Positions 16,448-24,377 of a DNA stretch of 63,451 bases are shown here, piece after piece. Position 1 is the stretch's first letter; each line of letters starts with the position of its first letter. Source of the stretch: JAKPPT01 sp964630305 (GTDB lineage: Bacteria > Spirochaetota > Spirochaetia > Treponematales > UBA12059); NCBI GenBank assembly GCA_964630305.1, contig CAZVTR010000007.1, positions 1 through 63,451 on the forward strand, in the 5' to 3' direction. Below the pieces are notes generated by a model. That model worked only from the letters and a program-made list of their open reading frames with translations. It made no database searches and was not told the DNA's origin. The translations under genes were made by a program, and so were the position numbers.

Positions 16448-18502
16448 ATGTTTATTCGCGAGCTCACAACGGGTATAAACACTCTCAAAGGAATAAGCAC
16501 TGAAACCGTAAAAAAATTTCATCGTCTTGGAATATATTCGCTCGCGGATCTCTGTTTGTATAGACCTCGTGTGTATGAAGATTTACGTAGCGAAAGAATG
16601 CTCAAAGATTTTTCAAAAGGGAAAGTCTACTGTGAAATAATTATTACGAGTCATCTCTGGTTTGGCAAATCAGGCAAAAAAATATTAAAACTTGTTATTC
16701 AGGACACGAGCGGTACAAAAGCAGAACTGCTCTGTTTTAATCGAGATTTTCTTGCAAAACAATTTCCCCAAGGGAGTCATGCATGGATATATGGAGATTT
16801 CTCATGGAAATACGGCATACTACAAAGTTCAAACTTTAAACTAATATCAATTGATAAAATACCGCCCAAATGTATTATGCCGATATATCCTTTAACTACA
16901 GGGCTTTCGAATGAACGCATCTATAAAACAGTATTAAAAGTACTGGAACACTATATTCCAGTTGATGATGAGCTTCCGGAAACTATTCGCATTAAACGAA
17001 GTTTTCCTGACAAGTCCCATGCTATTAAAAATTTGCATCAACCAGAATCGCCAGAAGCTCTAGCAAAAGCCATTGAACGGCTTGGTTATGAAGAATTGTT
17101 TTATTTTGAATTACTTGTACTCCGCCGTTCACTGCTTGTAAAAGATGCTACGAAAGAACGACAACCATTGCGTGAGACACTGATACACGAGCTCACTAAA
17201 CGCCTGCCATTTACTTTAACCACTGACCAGCTACGGGCTATCAATGAAATAAAGCAAGATTTAGAAAAACCATGGCCCATGACACGCCTCTTGCAGGGGG
17301 ATGTAGGATCAGGTAAAACACTTGTAGCTTTTTTTGCCATGCTCTTGGCTGTGGAACGCAGAGAGCAGGCAGCTCTCCTCTGTCCTACAGAACTGCTTGC
17401 TAAACAGCATGCAGACACTGCTGCTCGGTTATTAGAACCGCTCGGTGTGCGGCTTGCACTTTTTACTGGATCCATTGATACAAAAGCCAGAAAATTGTTA
17501 TTAGAAGCACTTTCAAACGGCGAAATTGATATTATCATTGGAACACATGCGCTCTTTTCTGACAATGTGCTCTATCACAAGCTTTCGCTTATCATTATTG
17601 ACGAACAGCACCGCTTTGGCGTACTGCAAAGACTCGCTCTCTCCAGCAAAGGAGAAAAACCCGATATTTTATTAATGAGTGCCACGCCAATTCCACGCAC
17701 ACTAGCGCTTACGGTTTACGGAGATCTTGCGGTTTCCTCTATCACAACCATGCCGCCGGGAAGAAAGCCAGTAAAAACTCATCTTGTAAAAACAGGAAAC
17801 GAAATAAAAGTATATGAATTTGTAAAAAAACATTTACAAATTGGGAAGCAAGCATATTTTATTTATCCGCTTATCGAAGAAAGTGAAACTATTGCTCTTA
17901 AAAATGCAACTCACATGTATCACACCTTAAGTAAATTCTTTGCTCCATATAAAGGCGGACTCATCCATTCCAAAATGGATGAAGCCAGCACCCAAAAAAT
18001 CATGGAAGATTTTCGTCAAAACAAGCTAGGCTTTCTTGTTTCTACAAGCATTGTAGAAGTTGGAGTGGACGTGCCTAACGCAACATGCATGGTTATTGAA
18101 CACGCTGAACGGTTTGGTCTTGCAGCATTGCATCAGCTCCGCGGCCGCATTGGACGTGGTAACGATGAATCGTATTGTTTCCTTGTGTGGTCAGAACCGC
18201 TCACCGAAGAAGCAAAAAAAAGACTAACAGTTATGAAAAACACAACAGATGGTTTTGCTATTGCTGAGGAAGATCTTGCAATCAGGGGGCCTGGAGACAT
18301 AACAGGAACAGCACAATCGGGACTTTTACAATTTAATTTTGCAGATCCTATTCACAATACACAACTCCTTGAATGGGCACGCGAAGATGCCAGCGAGCTT
18401 CTTGCCACTGATCCTGAACTCGTCAGTGAATCAGGCACACTCGTAAAAAAGGTACTTGCAAAGGCAAACCCATTTATAGAATCACTTACAGCACGGGTTT
18501 AA
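16448..18502 (+). CDS. recG: ATP-dependent DNA helicase RecG
   Basis: RecG remodels stalled replication forks and branched DNA. The 684-residue protein has the N-terminal wedge/OB region (GISTETVKKFHRLGIYSLADL, then an OB fold) and a superfamily 2 helicase core. It shows Walker A LLQGDVGSGKT, LLCPTELLAKQHA, the DEQH box (IIIDEQHRFGV), motif III LMSATPIPRTLA, VSTSIVEVGVDVPNA and HQLRGRIGRG. The C-terminal GDITGTAQSGLLQFNFAD is typical. The ATG follows the stop of the lipoprotein gene by one base and has no clear ribosome binding site, so translation probably depends on coupling. Confidence 0.97.
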   Translation: MFIRELTTGINTLKGISTETVKKFHRLGIYSLADLCLYRPRVYEDLRSERMLKDFSKGKVYCEIIITSHLWFGKSGKKILKLVIQDTSGTKAELLCFNRDFLAKQFPQGSHAWIYGDFSWKYGILQSSNFKLISIDKIPPKCIMPIYPLTTGLSNERIYKTVLKVLEHYIPVDDELPETIRIKRSFPDKSHAIKNLHQPESPEALAKAIERLGYEELFYFELLVLRRSLLVKDATKERQPLRETLIHELTKRLPFTLTTDQLRAINEIKQDLEKPWPMTRLLQGDVGSGKTLVAFFAMLLAVERREQAALLCPTELLAKQHADTAARLLEPLGVRLALFTGSIDTKARKLLLEALSNGEIDIIIGTHALFSDNVLYHKLSLIIIDEQHRFGVLQRLALSSKGEKPDILLMSATPIPRTLALTVYGDLAVSSITTMPPGRKPVKTHLVKTGNEIKVYEFVKKHLQIGKQAYFIYPLIEESETIALKNATHMYHTLSKFFAPYKGGLIHSKMDEASTQKIMEDFRQNKLGFLVSTSIVEVGVDVPNATCMVIEHAERFGLAALHQLRGRIGRGNDESYCFLVWSEPLTEEAKKRLTVMKNTTDGFAIAEEDLAIRGPGDITGTAQSGLLQFNFADPIHNTQLLEWAREDASELLATDPELVSESGTLVKKVLAKANPFIESLTARV

Positions 18503-18555
18503 AAAAACGTCTATAGTATGCCATATAAAAGAGCAATAACCTTAAAGCATGATAC

Positions 18556-18585
18556 TTGTCTCATATAGGTTCTGCACGGTATAGT
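18556..18585 (+). promoter_or_regulatory. Promoter of the dus gene, leaderless arrangement
   Basis: TTGTCT (18556-18561), an 18-nt spacer and TATAGT (18580-18585) are followed after six bases by the ATG at 18592. No Shine-Dalgarno sequence is present. Confidence 0.5.
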
Positions 18586-18591
18586 TTGACA

Positions 18592-19590
18592 ATGCTTACG
18601 ATACCAAACGGTTCACTCATACTTGCTCCAATGGTTGAACTCAGCCACCGTGCGTTCAGAGAATTTATAGAAGCTAATTGGTCTGGAGCAGATTTTTACT
18701 GGACTGAAATGGCAAGCACAAAAAGCTTTCTCGCTCATGCTCCTTATGAATCATTCTATCTCGACACACTCCCGCTCCCGCATAAAACAATAATCCAGTG
18801 GTACACAACTAATGCTCCTGATATGATACATGCTGTAAAACAGCATTATGAGGAAAGTATAGCTAATGGCCTCTTTTGTGCTGGTTATGATATCAATTTT
18901 GCATGCTCCGCACCGCATATAGAACGATCTGGCGGCGGCATTACCTGGATGAAGAAACCAGAAGAAGCCGCTGTAATAATTCGTGCGCTGCGACTAGAGC
19001 TTCCAGACATCCAGCTAACTGCTAAACTGCGCCTGGGGTATGAGGAGGATTTAGAAAACCTTGCTGATTTTTGTCGTGCATTAGCAGACGCTGGTCTCGA
19101 TGCCATTGTACTCCATCCTCGGTTTAAGCATGAAAAATTTAAAATACGAAATCACTGGGATATTCTTAATACAATAACTGCATCAACGAATCTTCCAGTT
19201 ATTGGCAATGGCGATATAACTTCCCTTGAAAAGGTTCGATATGCTTTTTCATCATATAAACTTCACGGCATCATGATTGGCAGAGAAGCAGTACGACGTC
19301 CCTGGATATTTTACCTTATAAAGAATAAGTTTAAGAATAGCAATTTCTCTATGGATATAGATCTAGAAACCTCGGCACTTTCTTACATTGAATATATTCA
19401 AAAGTATCTGCCAGAAGCGTTTCATCTTTCACGAATAAAAAGATTTTTCTTTTACTTTTGTGACAATCTCAAGTTTGGGCATCATCTCCGATATGCTATA
19501 CAGAATGCACAAGCAATAGAAACCATTCAGGAGCAGATAAAAAACTATTTTCGTGAAGTTCCTGAAGAAAGGATAAAGCATGAATTATGA
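18592..19590 (+). CDS. tRNA-dihydrouridine synthase (Dus family)
   Basis: This FMN enzyme of 332 residues reduces uridine to dihydrouridine in tRNA D-loops. Family features are ILAPMVELSHRAFRE at the N-terminus, the catalytic Cys within INFACSAPHIERSGGG, LTAKLRLGYEEDLENLADF, AIVLHPRFKHEKFK and the FMN phosphate-binding VIGNGDITS and IMIGREAVRRPW. The ACSAPH motif differs from the usual GCP, so it may be a divergent member. The ATG at 18592 is preferred over an in-frame TTG at 18556, which coincides with a -35 box. The gene overlaps the next start by 11 bases. Confidence 0.9.
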   Translation: MLTIPNGSLILAPMVELSHRAFREFIEANWSGADFYWTEMASTKSFLAHAPYESFYLDTLPLPHKTIIQWYTTNAPDMIHAVKQHYEESIANGLFCAGYDINFACSAPHIERSGGGITWMKKPEEAAVIIRALRLELPDIQLTAKLRLGYEEDLENLADFCRALADAGLDAIVLHPRFKHEKFKIRNHWDILNTITASTNLPVIGNGDITSLEKVRYAFSSYKLHGIMIGREAVRRPWIFYLIKNKFKNSNFSMDIDLETSALSYIEYIQKYLPEAFHLSRIKRFFFYFCDNLKFGHHLRYAIQNAQAIETIQEQIKNYFREVPEERIKHEL

Positions 19591-20776
19591 TCGCATTTTT
19601 CCGTATAAAAAATTAGATAAAATTATCGCCATTGTAGGAGGCGGAGGTACAGGCTGTGCTTTAGCATGGGATTTATCGCTGCGCGGTTTTTCCGTACTGC
19701 TCTTTGAAAAAGGCGAGCTAACTTCTGGAACGACAGGCCGCCATCATGGTCAAATACACTCTGGCGCGCGCTATGCAGTTGGTGATAAAAATATTGCTCG
19801 CGAATGCATGGAAGAAAGCATTTTGCTCAGAAAGCTTGTACCTGAAGCCGTAGAATTTAACGGCGGTATATTTCTTGCTCTTACTAATGAGGAAGCTGAT
19901 TATACCGATACGTTTATTGCTGCCTGTCACGAAGCAGGCATTCCTGCAGAAGAAATCACTGTTGAAAAAGCACTTCAATTTGAACCTAAGATAAACCCTT
20001 ACTGCAAGCGATGTGTTACAGTGCCAGACGGAACTTTTGATGCTTTTCGTGTGCCGCTTTCATTTGCAGCTGGCGCGCAGATGCTGGGTGCAGCATTCTA
20101 TCCGTTTCACGAAGTAATAGAGCTCAAAACGGTATCAAACAACATTGCTCAAGTAATTGCTGTTTCACCGGATGGCACGCAAAAATCATTTACCGTTGAC
20201 TTTGTTGTCAATGCAGGAGGAGCCTGGGCTAAGCAAATTGCCGAGCTTGCACATGTACATGTACCGGTAACGCCTGCTCCTGGAACCATGGTTGCTGTAA
20301 AAAGCCGTTTTACCGATAAGGTAATAAGCAGGCTAGCGCCTCCCGGTGATGGAGACATTATCGTTCCACAGCGGGAACTTTCTATTATTGGCAGCACTCA
20401 ACGTGTAACCGATAACCCAGAAGGACTCTTGCCGCTTCCAGAAGAAATATCATATTTGCTTAAACGAGCTACAGAGCTCATTCCCGCATTTGCGAGTGCG
20501 CCTATCCATGCAGCATGGTCAGCAGCACGACCGCTTGCCGGAGAAGGACTCACAGGAAGCGGCCGATCGCTCAGCAGGGATTTTATGATTGTCGACCACA
20601 CAGATGCTGGTATTACCAATTTTATCAGCCTCATTGGTGGCAAAGCCACAGTATTGCGAGCAATGGCAGAAAAAGCCGCTGATTATGTTTCAGAGAAACT
20701 TGGCGAGCAAACGTGCTGCATGACTCGCACTATTGTTCCTCCTTCATGGAGAACCTATTTTACCTATAAGGATTAG
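19580..20776 (+). CDS. FAD-dependent oxidoreductase, anaerobic glycerol-3-phosphate dehydrogenase GlpA-like
   Basis: This 398-residue DAO-fold flavoprotein begins with the FAD-binding IIAIVGGGGTGCALAWDL and continues with FEKGELTSGTTGRHHGQIHS, a GlpA/GlpD-type substrate and flavin region, then FVVNAGGAWAKQIAEL and a C-terminal GGKATVLRAMAEKAAD. It probably oxidises glycerol 3-phosphate to dihydroxyacetone phosphate. It lacks the C-terminal extension of full-length GlpA. It overlaps the dus gene and lies three bases before an SdhB-like Fe-S protein gene, the likely electron acceptor. AAAGGA is the ribosome binding site. Confidence 0.85.
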   Translation: MNYDRIFPYKKLDKIIAIVGGGGTGCALAWDLSLRGFSVLLFEKGELTSGTTGRHHGQIHSGARYAVGDKNIARECMEESILLRKLVPEAVEFNGGIFLALTNEEADYTDTFIAACHEAGIPAEEITVEKALQFEPKINPYCKRCVTVPDGTFDAFRVPLSFAAGAQMLGAAFYPFHEVIELKTVSNNIAQVIAVSPDGTQKSFTVDFVVNAGGAWAKQIAELAHVHVPVTPAPGTMVAVKSRFTDKVISRLAPPGDGDIIVPQRELSIIGSTQRVTDNPEGLLPLPEEISYLLKRATELIPAFASAPIHAAWSAARPLAGEGLTGSGRSLSRDFMIVDHTDAGITNFISLIGGKATVLRAMAEKAADYVSEKLGEQTCCMTRTIVPPSWRTYFTYKD

Positions 20777-20779
20777 CAT

Positions 20780-21574
20780 ATGATTTTTGTAACCGTTATT
20801 ATTGATGATCATCGCTATATAGTAGATTGTTATGAATCTCACACTGTTCTTGATGTGCTTGAGACTATTAGGAAAGAAAATAAAACTTCGCTTCACTACA
20901 GGCATTCCTGCCATCATGGATCCTGCGGCACTTGCGGTGCTATTATTAATGGCATTGAAGGACTCATGTGTCTCACAAGAATCAGTGACCTTATGCATGC
21001 AAGAAAAAGTGCGTCAGGTAAAGAGACTATCGCGCCTCATTATGAAAATGGAAAACTCATTATTAAACTTGATCCATTGAAAAAGACTACTCGGATTGCT
21101 GGTATTGCAGTATATCCGGCTCAGCTCTTTGAAAGCATTCCGCGAGAAGCATCTTATAAGCGCTCTATCGAACGCACAGATGCCTATCCGCTAGAACCAG
21201 ATAATTCATACAACGAACTCTATGAGCAGATTTGCTCTGATGCTCTGCAAACCAATACCACAGCACCTGATAAGCATGTATTTATGAAAAATAGTCTTAT
21301 CAGAAACAAGCTTGAACTTTGCATTGAATGCGGACTCTGTTTATCAGCCTGCCCGGAAGATTTTCGCGGCCCTGCGGGTCTTGCTGTTATACACACAGAG
21401 CTTCTTAAACATGAACCCAGAGCAAACACACACACCAACTTGCTTGCACTCGCAAATGCAGAAAATGGCATTGTAAAATGCAAGCGACATTTCGCTTGCT
21501 CACGAGTATGTCCGCAGGGGGTTGCACCGGGAAGACACATTCAGGAATTGCGAGCTATGGGAAGCCAGCAATAA
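20780..21574 (+). CDS. SdhB/FrdB-like iron-sulfur protein, partner of the GlpA-like flavoprotein
   Basis: This 264-residue protein has an N-terminal [2Fe-2S] ferredoxin domain (CHHGSCGTC plus a later LMC) and a C-terminal helical domain with CIECGLCLSACP and CKRHFACSRVCPQG, the ligand pattern of succinate dehydrogenase/fumarate reductase Fe-S subunits. No membrane anchor gene follows; the next gene is convergent. It should carry electrons from the flavoprotein just upstream (3-nt gap) to an unknown acceptor. AAGGA precedes the ATG. Confidence 0.88.
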   Translation: MIFVTVIIDDHRYIVDCYESHTVLDVLETIRKENKTSLHYRHSCHHGSCGTCGAIINGIEGLMCLTRISDLMHARKSASGKETIAPHYENGKLIIKLDPLKKTTRIAGIAVYPAQLFESIPREASYKRSIERTDAYPLEPDNSYNELYEQICSDALQTNTTAPDKHVFMKNSLIRNKLELCIECGLCLSACPEDFRGPAGLAVIHTELLKHEPRANTHTNLLALANAENGIVKCKRHFACSRVCPQGVAPGRHIQELRAMGSQQ

Positions 21575-21589
21575 CTGCATTAGTTTGGC

Positions 21590-22327
21590 TTAATTTTTAA
21601 CTTTATATAACTCTATTATTCGAGCGCAGTCTCCAAATGCTCTGAACAAATCACCCGATGTCCACTGCGGTGGATTTTTAGGATTACCATAGTATGATCC
21701 AAGATAGAGCCCAGAATTTATGATTTTGCCCGATTCGTTTTTCCAGAGCGATGGCGTATTCAAATTCATTGCATCAATTGTCACTCCCTTGCTAACACTT
21801 GCATGCAGATATTTGATTGTTCCGTCATCATCAATTTCCACTACAATCCCTGCATGCGTTAAAGGATCGTTCCCAAAAACTCCATCACCATTTTTATCCC
21901 ATGTATTGTCCCAAAAAATAACATCACCAACAGCAGGAACTTTTTCTTGTTTTAAGGCATTTCGGTCTTTAAGACTAAAGTAGAGACAGGCAACGCCGTT
22001 CCCGGTGTATTTATAGAAATCCTGCGCAATATCAATACCTGCTCCCCAAAATGCAGCGCGAATTGTACCAATACAATCTATTGTGAACTTTTTTCCATTA
22101 ACTTCGACACCATTAGTGTTATATTTTATTCCTATAAGGTTTTTTGCCGATGTAATAATTTGATTTCGTTCTTCTTCAAAAGGAACCGCATCAGAAGCAA
22201 TTTCTGAGAGCTCAGTTTGATATACTCCATGAGTTTTTTCCTGCACTGTCTTACAGGAAAAAAACATAATGGAAACTAGCATAAATAAAAGGCAGAGAGA
22301 TATCTTTTTTAAATACATAAATGACAT
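21590..22327 (-). CDS. NlpC/P60-like cysteine peptidase lipoprotein
   Basis: A lipoprotein signal peptide (CLLFMLVSIMFFSCKT) leads to a 245-residue protein with an NlpC/P60-like fold. The nucleophile is in FTIDCIGTIRAAFWGAGI, the catalytic His in LTHAGIVVEI and a further His in YLHAS. Enzymes of this class cut peptidoglycan stem peptides, though this one is diverged and carries an unusual acidic insertion DNTWDKNGDGVFGND that might bind calcium. It begins 20 nt after the DUF362 gene and may end the AOR operon. AAAGG precedes the ATG. Confidence 0.75.
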   Translation of the reverse strand: MSFMYLKKISLCLLFMLVSIMFFSCKTVQEKTHGVYQTELSEIASDAVPFEEERNQIITSAKNLIGIKYNTNGVEVNGKKFTIDCIGTIRAAFWGAGIDIAQDFYKYTGNGVACLYFSLKDRNALKQEKVPAVGDVIFWDNTWDKNGDGVFGNDPLTHAGIVVEIDDDGTIKYLHASVSKGVTIDAMNLNTPSLWKNESGKIINSGLYLGSYYGNPKNPPQWTSGDLFRAFGDCARIIELYKVKN

Positions 22328-22347
22328 AGGTGAACCTTTTTCATAAA

Positions 22348-24372
22348 CTATACTATATCAACATCGCGTTCTATACCTAATTTATACGGAATCCATGCTG
22401 GAAAACCGCAAAAAAGCGTACCTAGAATCAAACTCAGCAACCGCTTTAATGATTTTCTTACTTCACCGCGTTCAATTGCGCGATTATACATTCTTAAAGC
22501 AACCGGGATTTCCATAACATGCAAACTTTCTAAAACAACAAATAAAATTAAACAAATTTTACCTATTATTTGAGCTGATTCTTTTCCTGCAAACACAATA
22601 CTTGCAGCAAGCATTCCCCAGGTAATAATACCTGTAATCATTCCTTTAAAAAACCAACCGATTTTTTCCATGAGACAGGGAACAATAATACCAATTATCG
22701 AAGCTAAAGCCATTGCATCTTCATTAGCTATAAGTTTCTTTCGTTCTTTTTTATTTTCAATGGGAGGAAGTGGCCATGAAATATATGAATCATTCTTCGA
22801 AATTAACTCTTCCGGAACACTTTCAGTACTATCCACAAAAGGAAAATCTACATCGAGACGCTTCCCCTGTTTTAATACAGTAATTCGCGCATGGCGTTGT
22901 TCCAATATCGATTTTACAAGGAGCCAGAGTCGCTTATTTTGCACTGATAGTATTTTACAGGGGGTTTTACTCACTTTGTGTAGAATTGCATGAGGAGCAT
23001 TTGCAAGCGGCATGCATCCATCGACATACCAGTTTCCTGCATTGCATGCAGGCTTAGAACAGCTTCCTATTACAGCTTTTTTACCAGGTAATTTTTGTAT
23101 AGCATCTAGAGTATATGCCTTGCCATTTTTATCAAACCACCACCTCGATCCTGACAACTGTAAGTCGCCACCTATAATAATAACTCCCGGCTGCTCAACA
23201 TGATATCCTTCAGCCTCAAGCATTGCAAAACCAAGGCGCGTAGATGCAACACAGCCTCCCCTGCAAGTTCGTTCCATAGAACTAACATACTGGGGCTTAA
23301 TAGCTCCATGCTGCTTGATTTCTGTATCGATAGATTCCAGTACGTCTTGTGTGAAACATTTTCCAAGTCCGTAGAGAACGGTAATTCCCGGGAAACACTT
23401 TTGTACACGTTCAGAGATAAGGCTTGCATCAGCTTCCCTAAAATGAACAGGAGAACTATCACCAACTACGGTAACATCGTTTGATCCAAACCCGAGTTCA
23501 TCAGCAATCGTTATCAATTTGATTGACTGTGGATCAAACCCCATAAGCCGTGTTGCAACTCTATCTGTTTCTACTGCATGATTCCCTGCTATTATCATTC
23601 GTGAGTCTACAGGATACACGGGACCTGGACATTCTCCTTCTCCACCGACTACACCGTCTATTACGACTGCATCTGGCTTAAAAAGATATAACATTTCTAC
23701 TAATTTTCTATCGATATTATGATTATGCGCACGCTGTCTCAGGTTATATGGAATTACACCCATAGCATTTTTAAAACCAAGTGTAACACCCGTATATAAA
23801 TTGGTTTTTAGTTTAGGTACAGAAATGTAAGCGTATTCGCCTTTTACCACATGATCGAAAAGCTCAGGTATTAGTATTTCCTTCTGAACCTGTGCATGCG
23901 GCAGCACATAGCGCACTGCAGGCTGCTCTTCGAGCGCAACAAGACCGCAATTTCGATACCGAGCTATCCTATCAACGCCCGCAAGTTTAAAGTTAGCACG
24001 TGTCGGAGCACCTCTTCCTGATGATTCTGCAATAATAATTGTTTTGCTCTGAGCTTTTTCTTTAAGCCAAACAATCAAAGCATCCAGCACGCGCGGATCG
24101 GTTGTTTCAGGATAATATTTTTCTTTGGTTCCTATATCATTATAGACGAGTACAAGATTAGGTTTAACAACTACTGGTCTTTCTGCCAGCTTGCCGATAA
24201 TATCGGTTTTATCTGCAAGCTTATTCATTGCCTCAAAAACAGCCTGCTGTATTGCCTGGACTTCTACCCGATTATTCCAGGCTTTGGTTCCATAATCAGG
24301 AGGCAAGGTAACGCATGACTCAAAATAGTTATATTTTGGTAACCTTTCAATTACTACTGCATTGCGGTTCAT
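22348..24372 (-). CDS. DUF362 domain protein with C-terminal membrane segments
   Basis: The N-terminal 330 residues of this 674-residue protein are a DUF362 domain: PVVVKPNLVLVYND, TIIIAESSGRGAPTRANFK, YAYISVPKLKTNLYTGVTLG, FKNAMGVIPYNLRQRAHN and DAVVIDGVVGGEGECPGPVY. A cysteine-containing region follows (TCRGGCVAS, GSCSKPACNAGNWYVDGC) that may bind a metal or cluster. The last 120 residues hold about three TM helices. DUF362 is uncharacterised; many members carry ferredoxin domains, which this one lacks. The gene lies five bases after the AOR gene, so both probably belong to one redox unit at the membrane. Confidence 0.82.
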   Translation of the reverse strand: MNRNAVVIERLPKYNYFESCVTLPPDYGTKAWNNRVEVQAIQQAVFEAMNKLADKTDIIGKLAERPVVVKPNLVLVYNDIGTKEKYYPETTDPRVLDALIVWLKEKAQSKTIIIAESSGRGAPTRANFKLAGVDRIARYRNCGLVALEEQPAVRYVLPHAQVQKEILIPELFDHVVKGEYAYISVPKLKTNLYTGVTLGFKNAMGVIPYNLRQRAHNHNIDRKLVEMLYLFKPDAVVIDGVVGGEGECPGPVYPVDSRMIIAGNHAVETDRVATRLMGFDPQSIKLITIADELGFGSNDVTVVGDSSPVHFREADASLISERVQKCFPGITVLYGLGKCFTQDVLESIDTEIKQHGAIKPQYVSSMERTCRGGCVASTRLGFAMLEAEGYHVEQPGVIIIGGDLQLSGSRWWFDKNGKAYTLDAIQKLPGKKAVIGSCSKPACNAGNWYVDGCMPLANAPHAILHKVSKTPCKILSVQNKRLWLLVKSILEQRHARITVLKQGKRLDVDFPFVDSTESVPEELISKNDSYISWPLPPIENKKERKKLIANEDAMALASIIGIIVPCLMEKIGWFFKGMITGIITWGMLAASIVFAGKESAQIIGKICLILFVVLESLHVMEIPVALRMYNRAIERGEVRKSLKRLLSLILGTLFCGFPAWIPYKLGIERDVDIV

Positions 24373-24377
24373 ACTAT

